39,393 bases of DNA from assembly GCA_036276235.1 (NCBI GenBank), contig DATBDZ010000098.1, positions 1 to 39,393 of the forward strand, written 5' to 3'. This DNA is from JANWHF01 sp036276235 (lineage in GTDB: Bacteria; Planctomycetota; Phycisphaerae; Tepidisphaerales; Tepidisphaeraceae). This document shows positions 32,758 through 39,393 of this stretch, piece by piece. The translations under genes and the position numbers were made by a program. A model generated the notes under the pieces. It saw nothing but the letters and a program-made list of their open reading frames with translations, searched no databases and was not told the origin of the DNA. Numbering within the stretch: position 1 is the first letter of the stretch; every line of letters begins with the position of its first letter.

Positions 32758-34374
32758 CTAGTTCTGCAAAAGCCCGCCGGTAGGCTTGGCCGCCTCGAGA
32801 GCGGCAAGGCGAATTGTGCAGCGCGTGATCAATCGCGTGTAATCGCGGCGTTCGTCGCTGTATTGCTCTGATTTCAGGTCCTGCAGGATTACATTGGCGC
32901 GCTGGTACAGATCGTTCACCTGATCGTCGGGTACGTTGTGAACCTTGACGCGATTGTTGTAAAGCTGTGGAAAGCGCTGATCGCGGAAAACCGCGTCCTC
33001 GACATAATGCTCCAGCACGTTGCGCTGATAAATAATCATCGCCCGTTTGTAATGCTGCTGGGCCGACTGAACGAGGCCGGGACGATTGATGGTCGCGAGA
33101 ATCGCCGCCATGTAATCGCGGTCGGCGGCGCACAATTCGGTCAACCCCGCCAGATCATCCAGATGCGCCTGATAAAGTGTGATGCGGCCGGCATAGGCCG
33201 GATCAGACAGATGGCGATGGAATTCGGCGATCGCGTCGGCGGCCAGCTTTGACGCAAACGCGTAGTTGTACAGCGCGCCGTTCATCCCCTCCTGATCCAC
33301 CACGGCTTGATTTAGGCCAATGCGCGAAAGCGTTTCGTTGTTGCCCAGAACATTTCCGGGTGTGAGCTTCAGTGCGAAAGCGCGAGTGACACAGGAGTCG
33401 GCGATTTCCGCCTGGTCTTCGGCCCACATCTTTTGCAGCAATGCCGGCTGGCTGTCGATGACCATCGAGCTGAGCTGCAGCGTCTTTTGCCCCTCGGTGG
33501 TCATGGCGACCTGCGCGCGCTTGCCGTAGTTATACGCCATCGCCTGCGGGCTGACGCCGTACGGGAACGGGTCGTATTTGACGAGGTATTGCAGCGTCGA
33601 GCCGTCGTTCCATTCGCCGTATGCCGTGGGCTGCGAGGGCTTGGTGCGTGTCGGCGCCGTCAGGTCGCGACGCAGGTGATTGCTCTCATCCAGCAGCGGC
33701 TGCATGTTGCTGAGCCGATGAAATACCTTGGACTCCTCGGGAAAAACGCGCGCCCGATTGGTGTCGGTCAGCGATTCCTCGCGGAATTGCCGCATGTAAA
33801 ACGCCGACTCACCAAGATTCTTGGCGGCGAGCTTGCCTTCATAGGTGCTGGCCAGGGCATGCAGAATATTCAGATCGCCCGGCCGCTCCTGATCGACTTT
33901 GTTGCCGTAGTCGATTGCCTCCATGATGGCCGTGTACTTGTTGGCGGGGCTGGCCATCATCACGCTGATGTTGTAGGCCTTGTTCCACATCTGGAAGAGG
34001 TGGACGGTGTCAAACTCCGGCTGCAGGAGACGAATCCATTCGATCTTGGTATCGAGGTCTTCCAGATCGCGATCGACCTTCTGGCTTTCGCTGGTGGTCC
34101 AGAGAAACATGACCAGCGGCCCGCGCAAGCCGCCCAGCAGAAGCGCCAGCGCGTAGCTGTTCATGTTGCCCAGTGTATTTCGCGAGGAGGCCAGCCCGCG
34201 CGGCCCCGCGGCGACAGCCTGATACTCCATCGACCAGGCGCGCATCAGCCCGGCGCCGAGTAATCCGATGATCATCACGACGACGATACCGAGCCGCCCG
34301 CGCCGATACGGCGCATGCCCGCGGCTTGATGGAACAGTTTGATGGGTGGGAAGCGGTTCCATCGTACTGGTCAT
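32758..34374 (-). CDS. Membrane-anchored helical-repeat protein of the ABC operon
   Basis: 538 residues. It has an N-terminal TM (RLGIVVVMIIGLLGAGLMRAW) and a second hydrophobic stretch (YALALLLGGLRGPLVMFLWT). A large helical domain without catalytic motifs follows, with TPR-like segments (LFQMWNKAYNISVMMASPANKYTAIMEAIDYGNK). I do not recognise the family. Its ATG overlaps the stop of the permease gene (ATGA at 34371-34374) and has AGGAGGTG upstream, so the two are translationally coupled. It probably works with the ABC transporter as an extracytoplasmic partner. Confidence 0.85.
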   Translation of the reverse strand: MTSTMEPLPTHQTVPSSRGHAPYRRGRLGIVVVMIIGLLGAGLMRAWSMEYQAVAAGPRGLASSRNTLGNMNSYALALLLGGLRGPLVMFLWTTSESQKVDRDLEDLDTKIEWIRLLQPEFDTVHLFQMWNKAYNISVMMASPANKYTAIMEAIDYGNKVDQERPGDLNILHALASTYEGKLAAKNLGESAFYMRQFREESLTDTNRARVFPEESKVFHRLSNMQPLLDESNHLRRDLTAPTRTKPSQPTAYGEWNDGSTLQYLVKYDPFPYGVSPQAMAYNYGKRAQVAMTTEGQKTLQLSSMVIDSQPALLQKMWAEDQAEIADSCVTRAFALKLTPGNVLGNNETLSRIGLNQAVVDQEGMNGALYNYAFASKLAADAIAEFHRHLSDPAYAGRITLYQAHLDDLAGLTELCAADRDYMAAILATINRPGLVQSAQQHYKRAMIIYQRNVLEHYVEDAVFRDQRFPQLYNNRVKVHNVPDDQVNDLYQRANVILQDLKSEQYSDERRDYTRLITRCTIRLAALEAAKPTGGLLQN

Positions 34375-36521
34375 GGCGCCACCTCCTTCTTGCGTAAGAT
34401 CACATATCCGAGCACCAGCATCGGCAATCCGTAACAACAGAGAACCCCCAGCGCCCCGCCGATGGCGGCTATCGGAATGCTGATGCCGCTTTCGATGTAG
34501 TCAGTCACCGGGAATTGCGAAACATCCGGCAAGAGATTCGATGTTCCGCGCAAAATCCAGGCAAGCGTTTCAATAAAGCTGCTGAGCGTGTACTGTGCTC
34601 CCGTATCCTCCACCTTGAATTCCTGAGTAATGGCGTGACCCAAACCCGGCCGCAGCGCATCGCCGAGTTCCATAACGCCCCAATGCCCCAGCAGGATCAA
34701 CAGAGTACAGACAACCGCAATTGGCCAGGAAAGAAATGTGCTGCAGAAGACCGCGATAATCACGACGAGCACTGAGAGCAGCCAAAGCAACAGCAGGCTC
34801 TTGAAGAGATTGAAGATAAAGCTTTGATCCGCCGCCACGATGGCGACCGACGTCGGCGAAACGCCCAGCCACTGGTTGTCCACCAGCCCGCGCAACATGA
34901 CGTCAAAGCTGCCCCCTTCAAGATCGGCGGCGGGGAGATCGATGTAGCGCGCCTGATTTATTTCCGGGGCGAACGTGAAGGGAGCGATGGCCTTGCCGGT
35001 CTTGTGATTGACGATCTGCACCTGGACCAGCGAATAGCCGGTGTTCGGATCGACATCGCCGATGCGTTCGACGTTCAGACGGAACTGCATCGAGACTTTT
35101 CCACTGAGGATTTGGTTGAGCTTCGCCCCTTCAAAATGGTAGACCGCCAGCGGCCCATTGCCGGCGGCGTGTCCTTCGAGGCGCATCCCGCGCTGCGCGG
35201 GATAACTCAAGAATTCCGGCGGCGTGTATTTCAATTTCCCGGATTTATCGGGAGGCGGGAAGATTTTGGCCAGCTTCGGAGCCGCAGCGGGAAGTTGCGG
35301 CCCCATCGATGAGGCGTTTTCCGGTTCCCCACTGGGCACAAGCAGCGCAACCGGCGCTTCGTCGGCGCCGTAGTCCGTCGCCGGACTGACGCCCGTCACT
35401 TGGACGAAGAATTCCCCGGCGGCTGGGCCGGCGAGCTTGTCGAGCATGTCGGATGGCATCGCCAGCGGCGCGAACCAGGCGCCGCCGGGCGTATCGGGCT
35501 TGATCAGGGCAATATTGTCTCCCCAGCCGGTTTCGCCTCCGGTGATGGGGCGGTGCGATTTGTCCAAAACGCGCACGGCGATATGCGGGGGTGGCGGCGT
35601 GGAGTCGTCGATCGGGGCAGTGGTGGGCCGCTTCGTGTTGCCCAGCGCCTGGATATTCATGTCCTTGATCATCCGCCGCTCGATCGCGTCGGGCGTGCGC
35701 TGCTCGATGCGGAGCGTGGTCATGATAAAGGCAGCGCTCTTCGACTGGGACACCGCCGAAAGCTGATCGCGCTGCTCGGGAGTGAGAAGGAACGGGACAA
35801 GGAAATATTCGCCCTGAACTCCCTGCATCCAACTGGTCGAGCCCGGCGGGCCAGGCGCTCGGCCAAGAATCTCCAGCGCGTTGGTCGCTTCAAGATTCTC
35901 GGTGCGCAAAAGACCGCGATCGACATCATGCTGCATCGCGACGCGCAACGTCGAGTTGGCGGGAAGCGATGTCAACTGACGGCGCAATTGCGCCAGTTCA
36001 AGATGATTGCGTGCCTGCAAATAGGCGTAGGTAAAGATCCCCATCACCAGGATGATTGCCGCGGAAACTCGAGCGAAGCCGAGCACCTTTCCCAGCACGA
36101 TCTCCAGCCGCGTGACGGGCTTGGTCACAATCGTATAAATGACGCGGCTTTCGATTTCGCGCGGCAGATTTGTGCAGGCGAGAATTACCGCCGTCACCGT
36201 TACCAACAACCCGCTTGCGAACAGACAATACTTGGTGGCCTGCCGAATCGCGTCCTGCGCATCAATGGGGCGTGAAAGCTGGGAAACGGTAATGACGCCG
36301 GCAATCGCGAGCGGAGTCACCCAGAGAATGCGCTTGCGCAGGGCCTCGGTAAAGCAGACGCTCGAAATGGCCCAGATCCGGCGGCCGTGCAGGCGGGTCA
36401 GATCGGCCCATCCAAACCAGACCAAGCCGACAATGACGATCAGAGCCGCCACCATCCAGTTGGCGTACTCGTTCATCCAGGCGGGGATTGCCATCAGAAA
36501 ATGCATGTGCGATGGGGGCAC
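34371..36521 (-). CDS. ABC-2 type transporter permease with large extracytoplasmic domain
   Basis: 716 residues. N-terminal TM helices include WMVAALIVIVGLVWFGWADL, ILWVTPLAIAGVITVSQL, YCLFASGLLVTVTAVILAC and VSAAIILVMGIFTYAYLQ. LPREIESRVIYTIVTKPVTRLEIVLGK is the cytoplasmic coupling region typical of ABC-2 permeases. Next comes a soluble insertion of about 400 residues, then C-terminal TMs (SLLLLWLLSVLVVIIAVFCSTFLSWPIAVVCTLLILLG and ALGVLCCYGLPMLVLGYVIL). Many ABC-2 permeases have about 250-400 residues, so the insertion is the unusual part. The GTG at 36521 has GGAGG 4 bases upstream and is preferred over the ATG at 36506. It is 18 bases downstream of the ATPase gene. Substrate unknown. Confidence 0.9.
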   Translation of the reverse strand: MPPSHMHFLMAIPAWMNEYANWMVAALIVIVGLVWFGWADLTRLHGRRIWAISSVCFTEALRKRILWVTPLAIAGVITVSQLSRPIDAQDAIRQATKYCLFASGLLVTVTAVILACTNLPREIESRVIYTIVTKPVTRLEIVLGKVLGFARVSAAIILVMGIFTYAYLQARNHLELAQLRRQLTSLPANSTLRVAMQHDVDRGLLRTENLEATNALEILGRAPGPPGSTSWMQGVQGEYFLVPFLLTPEQRDQLSAVSQSKSAAFIMTTLRIEQRTPDAIERRMIKDMNIQALGNTKRPTTAPIDDSTPPPPHIAVRVLDKSHRPITGGETGWGDNIALIKPDTPGGAWFAPLAMPSDMLDKLAGPAAGEFFVQVTGVSPATDYGADEAPVALLVPSGEPENASSMGPQLPAAAPKLAKIFPPPDKSGKLKYTPPEFLSYPAQRGMRLEGHAAGNGPLAVYHFEGAKLNQILSGKVSMQFRLNVERIGDVDPNTGYSLVQVQIVNHKTGKAIAPFTFAPEINQARYIDLPAADLEGGSFDVMLRGLVDNQWLGVSPTSVAIVAADQSFIFNLFKSLLLLWLLSVLVVIIAVFCSTFLSWPIAVVCTLLILLGHWGVMELGDALRPGLGHAITQEFKVEDTGAQYTLSSFIETLAWILRGTSNLLPDVSQFPVTDYIESGISIPIAAIGGALGVLCCYGLPMLVLGYVILRKKEVAP

Positions 36522-36539
36522 GTCACCTCCGGCATGGAG

Positions 36540-37442
36540 CTATTGCGGCGAACCGACCGGCGGGCGCGCCTGGCCGTTGCCCGTGCGCTCGCGGACGATG
36601 CGCATGAAAAGGTCTTCCAGAGTCGTCGTGGGGTGAGTCACCACCGCGTCGCTCACGCCCATGCGGGCCAGGAATTGGCGCATCTCGTCGATCTGCGTGT
36701 CCGACATGCCGCGCGCCTGGATTTCGGTGATGTCGCGCACTTGAATGAGGTCGCGCACCTGCCCGAGCGTCTGCATCTTCCCGCCAAATAAAATCGTGAT
36801 GCGCCCGCAGACATCCTGCACATCTGCCAGCAGGTGGCTGCAAAGCAGGACGGTCTTCCCCTGCTCCTTGAGCGAGAGGATCAGGTCCTTCATCTCGCGC
36901 GTGCCGATCGGATCGAGGCCGGTCGTCGGCTCGTCCAAGAGGATCAGCTCAGGATCGTTGATCAGCGCTTGCGCAAGTCCAATGCGGCGAGCCATCCCCT
37001 TGGAATATTCCCGCAGTTTGCGTTTGCGGTCCTTGGCGTTCAGCCCAACCGTATCGAGCAGCATCGGTACTCGGCGTTTCAATTCCTTGCGCGGGATCTT
37101 GAAAAGCTGCCCGTAGAAATGCAGCGTCTCTTCTCCGTTGAGGAAACGGTAGAGATACGATTCTTCGGGGAGGAATCCGATGCGCTCGTTAATCTGCGTG
37201 CTGCCGGCGGGTTGACCAAGGATGGAAGCCGAACCGGCGGTGGGGAAGATCAAGCCGAGCATCAGCTTGATCGTGGTGCTTTTCCCCGAGCCATTGGGAC
37301 CGAGCAGGCCAAATACTTCGCCGCGCTCGATGGTTAGATTCAGATCGTCCAGGGCGCGCACTTTGTCGCGGCCCCAGAAATCCTTGTAAACCTTCGTCAG
37401 ATGTTCGATGCGGACGGCTGAGTTGTCGGCGGTCAGGGTCAT
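36540..37442 (-). CDS. ABC transporter ATP-binding protein
   Basis: A 300-residue nucleotide-binding subunit that powers the permease encoded just downstream. It shows Walker A (GLLGPNGSGKST), Q-loop region (GFLPEESYLY), signature SKGMARRIGLAQAL (a degenerate LSGGQ), Walker B (LILLDEPTTGLDP) and H-loop (LLCSHLLADV). The C-terminal extension of about 80 residues (MSDTQIDEMRQFLARMGVSDAVVTHPTTTLEDLFMRIVRE) is the usual tail of CcmA/NatA-type ABC-2 ATPases. ATG at 37442; no strong Shine-Dalgarno is seen. It is the first gene of a three-gene minus-strand operon. Confidence 0.95.
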   Translation of the reverse strand: MTLTADNSAVRIEHLTKVYKDFWGRDKVRALDDLNLTIERGEVFGLLGPNGSGKSTTIKLMLGLIFPTAGSASILGQPAGSTQINERIGFLPEESYLYRFLNGEETLHFYGQLFKIPRKELKRRVPMLLDTVGLNAKDRKRKLREYSKGMARRIGLAQALINDPELILLDEPTTGLDPIGTREMKDLILSLKEQGKTVLLCSHLLADVQDVCGRITILFGGKMQTLGQVRDLIQVRDITEIQARGMSDTQIDEMRQFLARMGVSDAVVTHPTTTLEDLFMRIVRERTGNGQARPPVGSPQ

Positions 37443-37581
37443 AGGCCAAACGCCCTCGAATCAACTTTTGAAAGCGGCGCGCAAAGTCCCGAAGGACTCC
37501 AAAATACAACCCGCGAGCCAGCCTCAAAATTCCCGCCCGCCGGACGCAGGTGGAAGCGCGCCGCTCCGCGCCATCGGTATG

Positions 37582-37767
37582 TTATCGTCCCATCGGCTTA
37601 TTAAGCCGCGGCTTGCTGCGCGATCGGCGGCGGCGCTTCTCGCTGGGCTTCTCGTAATATGCCACGCGCTTGATGTCCTTGGTCAAACCTTCCTTCTCGC
37701 ACAGCTTCTTAAACCGACGGAGCATCTGTTCCGCGGTCTCACTGCCGCGCGATTTCACCCTGATCAT
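37582..37767 (-). CDS. rpsU: 30S ribosomal protein S21
   Basis: 61 residues. The N-terminus IRVKSRGSETAEQMLRRFKKLCEKEGLTKDIKRVAYYEKPSEKRRRR is the conserved bS21 core. The C-terminus is a basic tail (SRSKPRLNKPMGR). The protein binds 16S rRNA near the anti-Shine-Dalgarno end and helps initiation. An AAAGGA lies about 9 bases upstream of the ATG at 37767. It is a monocistronic gene next to the ABC operon, with a dispersed palindrome just upstream (37813-37909). Confidence 0.95.
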   Translation of the reverse strand: MIRVKSRGSETAEQMLRRFKKLCEKEGLTKDIKRVAYYEKPSEKRRRRSRSKPRLNKPMGR

Positions 37768-37812
37768 TCGAATGGTCCTTTCTCGTTTCCAATTCGTGTG
37801 GCCGCAACAATC

Positions 37813-37909
37813 GTAGGGGCGAACCTTGACTTCGACGAGCTCAGTCGAGTCGTGTTCGCCCTTGGCCGGTCCCGCGAATAACTCGGGCGAACACGAGGTT
37901 CGCCCCTAC
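37813..37909. repeat. Palindromic repeat G, left arm split by a nested palindrome
   Basis: The right arm GGGCGAACACGAGGTTCGCC...CTAC (37885-37909) is continuous. The left arm GTAGGGGCGAACCT (37813-37826) and CGTGTTCGCCC (37851-37861) are the two halves of its complement. Between them lies an extra 24-base block that contains its own dyad, ACTTCGACGAGCTCAGTCGA. It looks like one palindromic element inserted into another. Confidence 0.85.
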
Positions 37910-37997
37910 CGATTCGGGCGCGGCGCATGGCCACAAAACGCCAAGTCCTGTATTTTAGCTCCGCCGGCCCAATCCGCAAGGCAGCACGCCGGCCTTT

Positions 37998-38384
37998 ATG
38001 AATCCACAAGGCATTCTTTGTATTCGTGTGCGCTACCCCGAGGCCGATGCCATGGGTTATCTGCACCACAGCCGTTTTCTTCAATACTTTGAATTGGGCA
38101 GGATCGAGCTGTTGCGCGAGCTGGGTCACAGCTATGCGCAGCTCGAGCGCGACGGCATTTTCTTTGTCGTCGTCAAGGCGCAAGTCCACATTCGCGCGCC
38201 GGCCCGTTTTGATGAGGAGCTGGAACTGACCACACGGATCACGCGGCAGACGCATGTCCGGATCGATCACGCTTACGAACTACGGCGAGGACAAACCCTG
38301 CTGGCTGAAGGATCAACGACAATCGCCTGTGTCGATCGCAAAGGGGAACTGGCAATCATCCCCGACAACCTCAAACTGTCCTGA
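37998..38384 (+). CDS. YbgC/4HBT-family acyl-CoA thioesterase
   Basis: A 128-residue hotdog-fold thioesterase. It has the N-terminal signature RYPEADAMGYLHHSRFLQYFELGRIELLRE, whose Asp (about residue 17) is the catalytic residue of the 4-hydroxybenzoyl-CoA thioesterase class. VVKAQVHIRAPARFDEELELTTRI and VRIDHAYELRRG follow. Length is normal for YbgC. In proteobacteria ybgC opens the tol-pal operon, but here it stands alone, about 18 kb from the exbBD genes. Substrate unknown (short- to long-chain acyl-CoA). ATG 37998 has no strong Shine-Dalgarno. Confidence 0.92.
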   Translation: MNPQGILCIRVRYPEADAMGYLHHSRFLQYFELGRIELLRELGHSYAQLERDGIFFVVVKAQVHIRAPARFDEELELTTRITRQTHVRIDHAYELRRGQTLLAEGSTTIACVDRKGELAIIPDNLKLS

Positions 38385-38426
38385 CCTGACGCTCGTGACG
38401 CTCGTGCCCCGTCGCACCAGACGGCT

Positions 38427-38807
38427 TCACACGGTCCGCAGGCGAATCACCTTGGCGACCAGACGTGCCGCCGACCCGCGCCCGCTTCCGTAGCCGCCGC
38501 CCGCAAACACGCGCGACAGTAAATCGCGCAGTGCTTTTTCATCCGCATCGATGACCTGTGCCGACTTGCAGTGGAGCATTCCCGCCAAGCGCCACGCCGT
38601 GGCCTTGAGCATGCGCTTGCGGTCTTTTCCACTGACGGGTTTTCTGGGGGCAATTCTCGATGGCCCGGCCGGCGGTCTTGGCGCGGGTGGCCGGCGCGGC
38701 GGACCGCCCGGCCCACGCTGCTGCGGGCGCTGCGGGCGATATGCTGATGTTTCCCCGGACAGCGGGCGCGGTCGCCCGGGGAATCTCCTATTAGGCTCGT
38801 TTCGCAT
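38427..38807 (-). CDS. Small Arg/Pro/Gly-rich protein of unknown function
   Basis: 126 residues. The first half is basic low complexity (RRFPGRPRPLSGE..., GGPPRRPPAPRPPAGP). The second half is a short helical region (DRKRMLKATAWRLAGMLHCKSAQVIDADEKALRDLLSRVFAG) and a glycine-rich end. No family is recognised, and a nucleic-acid-binding role would fit the basic tail, as inference only. ATG 38807 is preferred. GTG 38822 would overlap the -10-like box. It converges on the thioesterase gene. Confidence 0.55.
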   Translation of the reverse strand: MRNEPNRRFPGRPRPLSGETSAYRPQRPQQRGPGGPPRRPPAPRPPAGPSRIAPRKPVSGKDRKRMLKATAWRLAGMLHCKSAQVIDADEKALRDLLSRVFAGGGYGSGRGSAARLVAKVIRLRTV

Positions 38808-38813
38808 TAACCT

Positions 38814-38842
38814 ATTGTACACAAATGGCCGCGACAGTTACA
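38814..38842 (-). promoter_or_regulatory. Candidate promoter giving a leaderless mRNA
   Basis: On the minus strand TGTAAC (38842-38837) is followed after 17 bases by TACAAT (38819-38814). The ATG at 38807 begins only 6 bases after the -10 box, so transcription would begin at or within a base or two of the start codon. There is no good Shine-Dalgarno. Confidence 0.35.
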
Positions 38843-38943
38843 CATTTTGTGCGTTCTCGCGCCGCAAATTCATTTGACAATCGGCTCCGAGGTATCTGAA
38901 GCGGCCCATATCCCGCCGGCCAGGGGCCATGGCTAACACTCTT

Positions 38944-39393
38944 CTATCGTTGCGCTGGCAAAAGTATGCTGTCCGTCGCATCAACGGGTGCCGCAAGGAT
39001 CGCGCCTGATTTGGCCGTGTAAATGTTGTCGTGATTGATCCCGACCAGCGGCGAGATTTCCCATTGCACGTGCCCGTCGGCATACAAAACATTCTGCCCG
39101 CGCTCTTCGTGATTGGTGCTGTTGTCATTCCCGCCGGTGCCGGGATTCAGATCCGCCATGATCGGTGCTGAGGGGTCCATGTGACTCGTCAGCTCATATC
39201 CGGCCTGGCGGACAGCGTCAGAAGGATACGGGTTGGCGTAGCTGTAGCCGAGATTGTGCCGATAATCCGTGAAATTAGCGTGGCTCGACAAACGGGTTTC
39301 GTTATCGGGCTCCCAGGAGTTCACATCATTGTACGGGCAAATGAACATGATGAGCGGAATGCTTTGCGTTCGCGCCAGCAGATAAAGCGGCGC
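38944..39393 (-). CDS. Pseudopilin-like H...DG protein, C-terminal part (cut by window edge)
   Basis: The reading frame stays open to the window end, so the 5' part with the expected N-methylation/TM segment lies outside. About 149 residues are visible. The motif NHEERGQNVLYADGHVQWE matches the H-X9-DG C-terminal signature of planctomycete DUF1559/type II secretion G-like proteins, here with 10 residues between His and DG. Upstream are SYANPYPSD and HMDPSAPIMADLNPG segments typical of the family. In planctomycetes these occur as very large paralogous families of prepilin-like proteins. Confidence 0.8.
   Translation of the reverse strand, partial: APLYLLARTQSIPLIMFICPYNDVNSWEPDNETRLSSHANFTDYRHNLGYSYANPYPSDAVRQAGYELTSHMDPSAPIMADLNPGTGGNDNSTNHEERGQNVLYADGHVQWEISPLVGINHDNIYTAKSGAILAAPVDATDSILLPAQR

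Noticed and set aside
37998..38384. The thioesterase as part of a tol-pal operon with exbBD
   Set aside because: It is about 18 kb from exbB/exbD, with unrelated genes on both strands between them.

Overview
The window looks like a chromosomal segment of a planctomycete (phylum Planctomycetota). Phycisphaerae is my guess, but the sequence alone does not settle the class. The signs are high-GC codon use, an extracellular protein that begins with the LEPRRLLS (LEPR-XLL) motif, a pseudopilin-like C-terminus with an H...DG motif, a zinc-ribbon Ser/Thr kinase with many membrane segments, a giant PD40/prenyltransferase-fold fusion protein beside ExbB and ExbD, and very large TPR proteins. Many intergenic gaps carry a palindromic repeat.

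Layout. (1) 328-8909 is a glucuronoxylan and xylo-oligosaccharide utilisation cluster: GH67 alpha-glucuronidase (minus strand), a divergent ROK-family regulator, a GH3 beta-glycosidase and a GPH-family sugar:cation symporter. Its gaps are filled with two families of palindromic repeats. (2) 8988-10489 holds a small membrane protein divergent from a GNAT acetyltransferase, followed by tRNA-Leu(CAG) on the minus strand. (3) 11036-22987 is a co-directional run: a secreted 1046-residue TPR protein, ExbB/TolQ, ExbD/TolR, a 1443-residue membrane protein (PD40 propeller, two TM helices, about 600 residues of low-complexity linker, alpha/alpha-toroid terminal domain), and a secreted 852-residue HEAT/TPR-like protein. 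It resembles a Tol-type envelope energy-transduction machine with unfamiliar parts. (4) 22990-29040 holds a two-domain unknown protein (minus), a secreted beta-propeller protein, a zinc-ribbon Ser/Thr kinase, and a SAM methyltransferase (minus). (5) 29693-32206 encodes a large Vgb-type beta-propeller protein with PKD-like domains and the LEPR-XLL start. (6) 32250-37442, minus strand, holds rsfS and a three-gene ABC export-type operon (ATPase, ABC-2 permease with a large extracytoplasmic domain, TPR-like membrane protein). (7) 37582-39393 holds rpsU, a YbgC-type thioesterase, a small Arg/Pro/Gly-rich protein, and the 3' end of a pseudopilin-like gene cut by the window edge.

The two most distinctive observations are the ExbBD-TPR-PD40/toroid module and the palindromic elements. 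At least nine palindrome types are interspersed here. One sits in frame inside the coding sequence of the PD40/toroid protein, where it is translated as about 40 extra residues between propeller blades. Another is apparently split by a second, unrelated palindrome.

Starts were chosen from Shine-Dalgarno spacing, signal peptides and the exclusion of repeat DNA. No database search was run, so family names rest on motifs recognised by eye.
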